A stretch of DNA of 22,267 nt from a virus: positions 1 to 22,267 of IMG/VR virus record IMGVR_UViG_3300006802_000655. One strand, written 5' to 3'. The translations under genes were made by a program, and so were the position numbers. Below the pieces are notes generated by a model. That model searched no databases and was not told the DNA's origin. It saw only the letters and a list, made by a program, of their open reading frames with translations. This document shows, one piece after another, positions 4,863 to 12,000 of the stretch. The stretch's first letter is position 1. Every line of letters begins with the position of its first letter.

Positions 4863-6035
4863 TCAGCTGCGAATGTCCAGGAACCAGCCGGAGCCGCGGC
4901 CGTCAGCCTCCCATCGCCTTAGCCAGTTCTGCCGGCTGTAGCGCACGCCGCGGCCGGCGGTGCCGTTGGTGGCGATGTAGCCGCCGTTGACGAGATCCGC
5001 CTCGCCGTTCGGGTCGTTGTGGATGAACGACAGAGCATCGCAGCCGATCACCACGGACCAGTGGCCACCGCCAGTCGGGCGATCGACCGGACCTTTGTGG
5101 AGCCAACCGACGGGCACCGGCCGGCCCTCCCTCAGGATCCGCTCCAGCGTCTCAGCGCTGCCGTTCTGCCTGAACTGCGCCTGTAGGCCGAGGCTACCGA
5201 GCGCCCGCAGCTGTGCGCTGCTGCTGGTGCTGTCGCCAAACCGTCCGCGGATGGCGTTGTAGGCGTCGTCGTTGCGAACTTTGCCGTAGAATCGCGCAAC
5301 CATTGCGCAGCTGCTGGAGAAACATTCGCGGTAGCCGGTGCCCGAAGCGTTGTCGTTTTGGAACTCATACGGCACCTTGAGCAATATCGAATTAGCTGCT
5401 GGTGTGCCGATGAACAGTGCCACTTCTGCAGCGCGTCGCCGCACCAGGCCCGCCATGACACCGGCGCCGCCTTTGTTCCATCGCGGCAGCTCTTCCTGCA
5501 CCACCGTCGCCGGATCCTGGCCACTGAGCAGTCGCTTGCGCAGGGTTGAGCCCTGCAATGCGCTGATGCCGACGTTGTAGGTGAACGATACGATCGCTGC
5601 CTGGCGATGGGCGTTCCAGCCTGCCGCCATCGGCAGCAGCTCGACCATGGCGCGGTGGAACCGGCGCAGATCGGCCAGCAGTGCGGAGTCGGCCTGCTGC
5701 TGGCTCCAGACGGTGCCGGGGCCGATGGATGCGCCGGTCGAGCCCCATCCGATGGTCCACGGCTCGCCACCGGTGCCAGGGTCTGGGTACGCCTCCAACC
5801 GGCAGCCCTCGAACTCCTTCACCAGCCGCAGGCACGGGGTTAGCCAGTCGATGCCGGGCGATGGCGACGACTCCGGCTTGGCTGCAGGCGCAGCACGGAA
5901 CAGTTCCGCGAACTCTTTCAGCGCGGCCGGGTCATTGGCGCTGAGCCGTAGCTGCAGCTGCCGCCATGCGGCGATCTGATGGCTGAGGTTCTTGTGTGCT
6001 TGGACGGCATTGAGCAGTTCGATTGGATCCGCCAT
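4863..6035 (-). CDS. modular endolysin: GH24 lysozyme + C39-like peptidase, 390 aa
   Basis: This should degrade peptidoglycan at the end of infection. Residues 1-60 are a helical leader and a Ser/Pro linker without signal peptide. Residues 62-210 are a GH24 (T4/P22-type) lysozyme: catalytic Glu76 in KEFEGCRLEAYPD, Asp85, Thr94 in EPWTIGWGST, then NAHRQAAIVSFTYNVG and LPRWNKGGAGVMAGLVRRR. Residues 220-390 resemble a papain-like C39_2 peptidase: VPYEFQNDN, Cys238 at the position of the family's catalytic Cys (ECFSSSCAMVARFYG), His325 in GGHWSVVIGCD, and Asp341 in HNDPNG. The pair implies glycan and peptide cleavage, or substrate binding by the second domain. The gene is clearly more GC-rich than the tail genes (38 of 60 bases in one hand-counted slice, 4981-5040). 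It ends the late operon. Confidence 0.88.
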   Translation of the reverse strand: MADPIELLNAVQAHKNLSHQIAAWRQLQLRLSANDPAALKEFAELFRAAPAAKPESSPSPGIDWLTPCLRLVKEFEGCRLEAYPDPGTGGEPWTIGWGSTGASIGPGTVWSQQQADSALLADLRRFHRAMVELLPMAAGWNAHRQAAIVSFTYNVGISALQGSTLRKRLLSGQDPATVVQEELPRWNKGGAGVMAGLVRRRAAEVALFIGTPAANSILLKVPYEFQNDNASGTGYRECFSSSCAMVARFYGKVRNDDAYNAIRGRFGDSTSSSAQLRALGSLGLQAQFRQNGSAETLERILREGRPVPVGWLHKGPVDRPTGGGHWSVVIGCDALSFIHNDPNGEADLVNGGYIATNGTAGRGVRYSRQNWLRRWEADGRGSGWFLDIRS

Positions 6036-6038
6036 GAC

Positions 6039-6227
6039 TCAGCGTTTGGCAAGTGGAGTAACGATTCCGGCTGCAATTTCAATCAGCTTGTAGAGCTTAA
6101 CGCCGAGTCGAGCGGCGTTATCCAACGCTTCGTTGTCCTTAGGCGTCGGCGTCATGTTGACGATGATTACGGCGAGCGCATGGGCTGCCATGGCCAGGGA
6201 CACGATTTCTGGGAGGTTGTCGGGCAC
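6039..6227 (-). CDS. small hydrophobic phage protein, 62 aa (lysis-cassette candidate)
   Basis: Starts at GTG 6227 (an internal ATG at 6191 is an alternative) and ends 3 bases before the endolysin ATG. Residues 5-25 (LPEIVSLAMAAHALAVIIVN) are hydrophobic enough for one membrane segment. NMTPTPKDNEALD follows, then an amphipathic stretch ending LYKLIEIAAGIVTPLAKR. This looks like a family of small proteins often found next to phage lysins, usually unnamed. A holin or holin-helper role is inferred from size, hydrophobicity and position only. Confidence 0.6.
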   Translation of the reverse strand: MPDNLPEIVSLAMAAHALAVIIVNMTPTPKDNEALDNAARLGVKLYKLIEIAAGIVTPLAKR

Positions 6228-6253
6228 GGTAGGGGTTGCGGCGTGCTTTGATC

Positions 6254-6514
6254 CTACCGAGTCCGCCCTGCATGGGCTGGCGCCGAATGACTAGGCGGCC
6301 CGAAGATACGCCCTGCCACGATAGGCATTACAAGGCCCGCCACCACTGCGACAATCACAACTTGTGCCATTCGATTCTCCAACTTACCGAGTCGGTCGAA
6401 TATAGTACCTTGGTCTCTCTCGGATCGCGTAATTTGCAAGATTAGGGAGTCCATCTTGCCTTGCAGAGCGCCTAATTCTCTGTAAATCTCCGCGTGAGAA
6501 ACTTGGTCCTGCAT
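6254..6514 (-). CDS. coiled-coil plus single-TM protein, 86 aa (XhlA-like, holin candidate)
   Basis: Residues 1-48 are charged and heptad-like (IYRELGALQGKMDSLILQIT ... IFDRLGKLENRM). Residues 49-71 form a single membrane segment (AQVVIVAVVAGLVMPIVAG), and the tail is short and basic (HAGRTR). A cytoplasmic coiled coil followed by one TM near the lysin is the layout of XhlA-type phage proteins that act with a holin. No clear Shine-Dalgarno site precedes ATG 6514. The likely role is membrane permeabilisation or positioning of the lysis machinery, together with the 62-aa gene downstream. Similarity to XhlA is by architecture, not by sequence identity. Confidence 0.6.
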   Translation of the reverse strand: MQDQVSHAEIYRELGALQGKMDSLILQITRSERDQGTIFDRLGKLENRMAQVVIVAVVAGLVMPIVAGRIFGPPSHSAPAHAGRTR

Positions 6515-6545
6515 GGGGGAAAGAGTTGCATTACAGCAGCTTAGT

Positions 6546-6581
6546 CGCCGCTCGGAGCAGTCTCGTCGGTATCGAGCGGCG
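6546..6581 (-). terminator. 9-bp inverted repeat after the fibre-assembly gene (possible hairpin terminator or processing site)
   Basis: CGCCGCTCG (6546-6554) pairs exactly with CGAGCGGCG (6573-6581) across an 18-base loop. In the leftward transcript it lies 5 bases past the stop at 6586, in the longest gap (71 bases) of the late operon. No T-run follows, so it is not a classical intrinsic terminator. It may attenuate or protect transcript between structural and lysis genes. Confidence 0.4.
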
Positions 6582-6585
6582 CGGC

Positions 6586-6819
6586 TCAGGGAAGCCCGAG
6601 AAGCGCTCGAAGCTCGTCCACCGTGATGCCGGCGGCTGCCAGCTTCTCGGCTGCCGTAAGCGCAGAGGCAGGCTCGGGTTCCGGCGCTGGATCGGGAGTG
6701 TTGCCAGCTTCGAGCCAGGCGAGGAACTGCTGGTAGTCGGCGTTGCCGGGATCGGGCGGGATGAACGCTCCATCACTGGTGCGAACCACGGCGCCGGTTT
6801 GGGTGAGTTGGTACGACAT
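6586..6819 (-). CDS. tail-fibre assembly-like small protein, 77 aa
   Basis: The N-terminal part carries a motif common to small proteins encoded just after phage tail fibres: TGAVVRTSDGAFIPPDPGNA followed by DYQQFLAWLEAGNTPDPA. Related proteins are annotated as fibre assembly/chaperone (Tfa-like) or XkdW-like. The C-terminal part is EPEPASALTAAEKLAAAGIT then VDELRALLGLP, a helical hairpin after a Pro/Glu linker, also a recurrent element. It starts 3 bases after the tail fibre stop and is surely co-translated with it. A chaperone role is inferred from family context; it could equally be a minor tip component. Confidence 0.7.
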   Translation of the reverse strand: MSYQLTQTGAVVRTSDGAFIPPDPGNADYQQFLAWLEAGNTPDPAPEPEPASALTAAEKLAAAGITVDELRALLGLP

Positions 6820-6822
6820 GAT

Positions 6823-9039
6823 TTACAGCTCAGCGGATGCGTTAGCGTTTTGGACTTGGCATTCTATATCTTGGTTACCGTCGATTGCGCCGGCAAACAC
6901 AACGCCATGAGTGTAGCCGAGCGCTGTTGGTGTTGTTACATCTGAAATGCCTAGGGCTGTTATCGTTGGAGCGACGCGCATAGGCGTGCCGAACGGCACA
7001 AATAACCGCCGTTGGTTTGTTGCAAATGTCACGGGAGGGTACAACGTGGCGCCATTAGCGAAACCGTGGCGATAGTACCGCTGGCACATCGCTAGTTCTT
7101 GCTGAATGCCTCTTTGTTGGAATGCCGTAGCGGTATTGCCGCTCTCTAGTTGCACATTGGCTATTGTCCAAGTTCCTGACGTTTGCGCTCCGACGGTGAA
7201 TACGAGTTCTAAGCCGCTACTGTATGGAATACTACTTATTACTGCAGTATAGCGAGTAAGTGTACTGGTTACTGTGAATGTTCCTGTTTGTAGCGACAGT
7301 CTAGTCGGGCTGCTGCGCGTACCGAAGGCGTCGTTAGAGTTAGCCGCGTATAATGTCCATGTTACAGTTGAAAGGTATGTATTCGCTAGGTCCACACTCA
7401 GCGCCGCTGCCCCGCCCTGCATTTGATACATATTAAGCCTTTCGATGCGCTGTCCGAACCCTACTGCTGATACAGACCCTCCGATTGGGATTACACGGTA
7501 TGCGTATCTGTCTGATGTAGGCAGCAAGTAGCGTTCCGCTGTTACGTTGGCACCTGAGCAAAAGGCGTACCAGCGATCCAGGGTGTAGGCGTACTCGGCA
7601 CCGGCGATGATTGTATGCACAGCGCCGTTGTTGCGTTGGTCTATCGCCATATTGCCGTTGATTATAGCGTTAAATGTGCCAGAGGGTGCGTTGCCGCCTA
7701 AGTTGCCCCAAGCACTGCCGTTGTAGCCCTCGAACTGTGCAAGCGTACTGTTGTAGCGCACTTGACCGATAGCTGCGGTGGGCCGTTGCCCCGTAGTGCC
7801 TGCCGGGATCTGTAGGGCGCCGGTTGATGTACTGGTTGGGTTACCTGAATAGGCGAATGCAGTTGTAGAAAAGGAGCCTAGGGAGTCCCTTGCAATAGGG
7901 GTGCTAGGCGTGTTAGCGCTTGTAGCTGTACTCGTTACAGTAGGGTTGCCTGCTACGCCGTCTGCGTTGCTTACGGTTAGCCCTACACCAGATACAGCTA
8001 AAGAGCGTGCTACGACTGTGCCGGAAGCTGTGCGGGTAAATAAGCCGTTAGTGCTTAGTAAGCCGAGAGCGGCGACTTGTGCGTTGCTTTGCAGCTGCCA
8101 TGCGATGGCGGTTGTGCCTAAGGTGCCTCCGCGTGCTATTCGACATACCCATGTGGTGTCGTCGTTTACAGCACCTTGTTCGATGGCCACGGTAGCGGCC
8201 ACAAGATCGTTCCAGGTGTCCGCGTCTGATGCTCGCGTCAGTACCCAAGCAGTTGCGCCAGAACCGACTGTGGTAACGGTGTAGATGCCGTTCTGCGCGG
8301 CGCTTGCCTGATCCTTTACAAGTACGCGATCGTCCAGCGATAAGGAGAGTGTGTCGATACTTAGGGCGGCTAGCGTATCGGCGTTTGTGAGCGTTGTTGT
8401 TGTTGCTGTTACTGTGAGTGCGGTAGTGGTGGCTACTCGACAGCTTTGTTTGGGGGTGCGAGATTCTGCCCATCGACGAGTTACGGGATGTAATTCTGCG
8501 GTAGGATCGCCATATAGGGTTACGTCGCCTGTTAATGTGCCGCCGCTTAGCGGCAATGCGTCGAGGATAATCTGTGCCCGGACGTAGGCTGTGGTTGCCA
8601 GTTGCGTGGTGTTGGTGCCTGGAGCCGCGGTGGGTGCTGTCGGGGTGCCGGTCAGTGTGGGACTAGCCAAGCCAGCGTAGGACTGGTTGCGGACCCAAGC
8701 AGTCGTGGCTATCGCCACACTGTTGTCACCTGTGGCAGGTGTCGTTGCGGTGGCTGTGGCTAGGGCAGTTGCTCCCGTCACACTCAAGGTGCCGCCAATA
8801 CTGGCGTTACCAGTGGTACTAAGGCCGGTCAGCGCATAGGTCGTGGTCAGCTCGCTCCAGGTGCTGCCGCTCCACTTCTGCCAACGGTTGATTGAGCTGC
8901 TCCAGCGGATCGCTCCGGTAGGAAGGTTCGAGGCGGTCACGCCGTCGAACTGCAGCGCTAGGTCCGTGTCCCTATTCTTCAGCTCATTCAAGAAGTCTGT
9001 GTAGGTGCTCGTTAAGAGCGGATTTGACCAGTTTGCCAT
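6823..9039 (-). CDS. tail fibre / receptor-binding protein, 738 aa
   Basis: Modular, Thr/Ser/Ala-rich fibre. Residues 1-75: baseplate-proximal part with AIRWSSSINRWQKWSGSTW. Residues 75-155: collagen-like fibre repeats (SPTLTGTPTAPTAAPGTNTT then QLATTAYVRAQ). Residues 195-315: a widespread phage-fibre module with DDRVLVKDQASAAQNGIYTV and WVLTRASDADTW. Residues 320-450: shaft with GQVRYNSTLAQFEGYNGSAW. Residues 455-660: a probable beta-sandwich carbohydrate-binding tip (NAIINGNMAIDQRNNG ... LDRWYAF ... VQLESGNTATAFQQRGIQQE, CQRYYRHG). The final 75 residues may be a trimerisation knob. The start overlaps the J stop (TAATG at 9037-9041, minus strand). The distal half is lower in GC than the N-terminal part, as expected of exchanged receptor-binding modules. 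Receptor unknown. Confidence 0.85.
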   Translation of the reverse strand: MANWSNPLLTSTYTDFLNELKNRDTDLALQFDGVTASNLPTGAIRWSSSINRWQKWSGSTWSELTTTYALTGLSTTGNASIGGTLSVTGATALATATATTPATGDNSVAIATTAWVRNQSYAGLASPTLTGTPTAPTAAPGTNTTQLATTAYVRAQIILDALPLSGGTLTGDVTLYGDPTAELHPVTRRWAESRTPKQSCRVATTTALTVTATTTTLTNADTLAALSIDTLSLSLDDRVLVKDQASAAQNGIYTVTTVGSGATAWVLTRASDADTWNDLVAATVAIEQGAVNDDTTWVCRIARGGTLGTTAIAWQLQSNAQVAALGLLSTNGLFTRTASGTVVARSLAVSGVGLTVSNADGVAGNPTVTSTATSANTPSTPIARDSLGSFSTTAFAYSGNPTSTSTGALQIPAGTTGQRPTAAIGQVRYNSTLAQFEGYNGSAWGNLGGNAPSGTFNAIINGNMAIDQRNNGAVHTIIAGAEYAYTLDRWYAFCSGANVTAERYLLPTSDRYAYRVIPIGGSVSAVGFGQRIERLNMYQMQGGAAALSVDLANTYLSTVTWTLYAANSNDAFGTRSSPTRLSLQTGTFTVTSTLTRYTAVISSIPYSSGLELVFTVGAQTSGTWTIANVQLESGNTATAFQQRGIQQELAMCQRYYRHGFANGATLYPPVTFATNQRRLFVPFGTPMRVAPTITALGISDVTTPTALGYTHGVVFAGAIDGNQDIECQVQNANASAEL

Positions 9040-12000
9040 TAGACTCCTCTAGCGTTCCAGCTAAAACTACCGCTAACCCGCGTTCCCGAAGTGTCGAAGA
9101 GAAGCACCTTGAAGGTCGTGGGGTTTGGGCTATCAACAAAATCATAGACCGCAACAACTCCACTGGTCGCCAGCGGTGTGACTGTGATACTTTGCACATC
9201 CATAAATGCCACATTGAATGTTACGGTAGTTCCTCCGGTATCCCCGCTATTGGCGGTGTCTGTACCGGCATCGTTGCGTATTTTTGCGTCTATGCGTGTG
9301 TTGAGTGCGAGCAGCTGCAGGATGTCATTATTACCACTGGAGGAGAAGTCATAGCGTACTCTGATGTAGCGAAATTGTGTAGCGAATACTTCTGACACCC
9401 CCGAGTAGGTGGTCCATTTTACCCAACTGACATTGCCGCTTGTTGTAGCACTCGTCGAAGACGTTACGGTGAATGTGTTTGTCGCTGCTGTTACAACGAC
9501 ATAAGTGCCGTCTGCGGCAGTGCCACTTGTGAAGTCTAAGTAAACGTAGTCGTCCGCTGCCAGTCCGTGCGCGTTGGATGTAACAGTAATTGTTGTGGTG
9601 GTTTGAGAGTAGGTAGCGGCGGTTGTGGTAGTACCTCTTACTCGTATTGCGGGCGTTATTGTTGTAGACCCGACTACGGCGGTGCTAGTTAGAGCGGCAC
9701 TCACTTTTGTCCCGGCTAACACTGTGCCGTAGTCGATTTCCTCTTCATAAAACGCTGTCGTAGTTGACGGCATAAGGTAGTAAGAGTAGCCGGCGGTTAT
9801 TTGATCTTGCGGGGTCGTGTAGCTGCGGCTTGTGAAATGGGATTCCCAAGTCTCTCCAGTGTCTACGTTGACTAGAGGCAGCCCTGAGGCGTCGATATAG
9901 ATATTGGACGCTGTGCCGTTCCACGTGCTGTTTTGGTTGACCTGCAGCACGTAGTCCGGCGGCTGGCTTACGATCGCTGTAACTGAACCAGGGGCACCGT
10001 AATTTCCCGCCGAATCGATACCAGCCAGCCAATAGGTGTAGGTTCCTGCGGATGTCTCGAATACCGTAGTAAAGCCTCCCAGCTTAGTGCCTATAACTGT
10101 CGCCGACGCCCAAGAGCTGCCACGCCTTAGTTCGTAGCTAGCGATCGGTAGGGTTTGAGTGCAATCGTTCCAGCGGAGTAAGACATTGTTGTCTACAACC
10201 TGCTGCGACAGCGCTGGAACGGATGGAGGCACTACCGATACGTCCAGGTCGGAGGCCGCCCCTTCGTTTCCATTTACGTCTACAGCAGCGATCCAGAACT
10301 TTTGCGAGCCGGACCAATCGACGCGCAGCGTGTAAGCGGTAGCTTTTATGGAGGCGACTACGGCAGCGGAGCCCCATAATGTTCCGCGCTTGAGTAGATA
10401 GAGGCTTGTGTCGAGAGTACCCTTTACGGCTGGCCAGGAGAATACGACATGCTGCCCGGCGAAGGTGGACGAAAGTGCGGTTGCTGCTGCTACGTCGATG
10501 GTTAGTATGGTTGATGCTTCAGTGCCGTAGTTGTTATTCGTGTCTTTTGCTACGACCCAGAATGTCTGGGCACCGCTCCAGTCTGCCGTGGTACGGTAAC
10601 TTGTAGCTGTGACATTAGCTAGCGTTGTGGCTGACGAGAACGTAGATCCACGCCGAATCTCATAGCTCGATGTCGGTAAAGAGCCTTGTACGGCGGTCCA
10701 AGACAGCGTGGCTGTCGTGCCTTCGATCAGAGCTGTTATTGCTACAGCAGGCGGCGCACTAACAGTGACGGTGAGGCTGCTTGGAGGATCCGCGAATCTG
10801 CCAACAAGATCGACAGGCACGACGTAGAAGGTACGCGATCCCGCCCACGTTATAGGTAGCGTAAAGCTAGTTCCTTGCGCTTTTGTGATTTCGGTGCTAG
10901 TTGCGTAACTATTACCGTAGGCGATCAGGTAATATGAAATAGCGTACGTCGTAATGGCGGGCTGCGTCCATGTTAGGATGAGGCTAGTTCCGTCAACTAC
11001 GCTGCTTATTGTGGTGGTGTTAGGGTCAGCGATCGTGATGGCTACAGTTGCAGGGTTGGCGCTGTAGATGCCAGAAGTATCTAGCGCTTTTACTAGGTAA
11101 GTGTATGTACCGTTATCGAAGTAGCCTAGCTTGTACGTGGTTGCTTTTATTTGTGTAATTAAAGTGGCGGTGCCCCAAGATTCGCCTCGGCGGATTTCGT
11201 ACTGAGCTAGATCAATATCGGGTATAGCGTCCCAGGTCAGAAGTACACCAAGATCCTTATCAGCGGTGAAGTTCAGGTTTACAACATCGCTTGGAGGCGC
11301 GATTTTACCGACGACGGAGACACTGCCGGTCAAGGCGTCCGCCGAGAATTTCAGCGCCGGGCTAATTGAATAAACCTGGAAGTCAAATACACCAGGCGTA
11401 GTATCCAATACTTGAAAATCGGGACCGTCAACTGTTACCACTGTCCAGTTATTCTGATCCTTACGCCAACGCACTTGATACTGACTTATGCCCAGTACAG
11501 GTTTCCAGCTTGCCAACACTTTAACCCGTATCTGTCCTTGGTATTCGTATAAGGCTTCACTTAGCGCTAGGTTTGTGGGCGGCGTAGGTTGCTCGTTTAG
11601 GTTAGTTACGTCACGCCCCTGGAGCGCTACGCCGCGTTCGATGTAGGCGTACTTGTCTGCGTCGTAGGCAATAGCTGTCACTCCGTATTGCGCACCTTCC
11701 TGTTCTGTGACGGTAAGTACGCGCCAGGTCGTTGTTCTTATGTCGGCACTTTCGTATATCCAGACGCTATTTACGTTGGGAGCTGTTGTGAAACTTGAGC
11801 TTACCGTTATTACGTTACCTGCGATACTTGCTATGCTGCGTGTTTGTACGGTCCCGTCGGGCATTACGACCGATAATGTGCGCTGTGTGCCGCTGCCTAT
11901 TCCTGCGGTACTATCCACTGTGATGGCAGTGGCCGTGGCTGCTGTGATGCGCCCGCCGCGGCGTTGTCCGGCTTTCACGGGGTCGGCAATGGCGATGACT

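Noticed and set aside
5132-5835. Two long alternative minus-strand frames within the endolysin
   Set aside because: Arg/Ser/Pro-rich readings of a GC-rich gene in the wrong frame; the lysozyme and peptidase motifs are all in the 4863-6035 frame.
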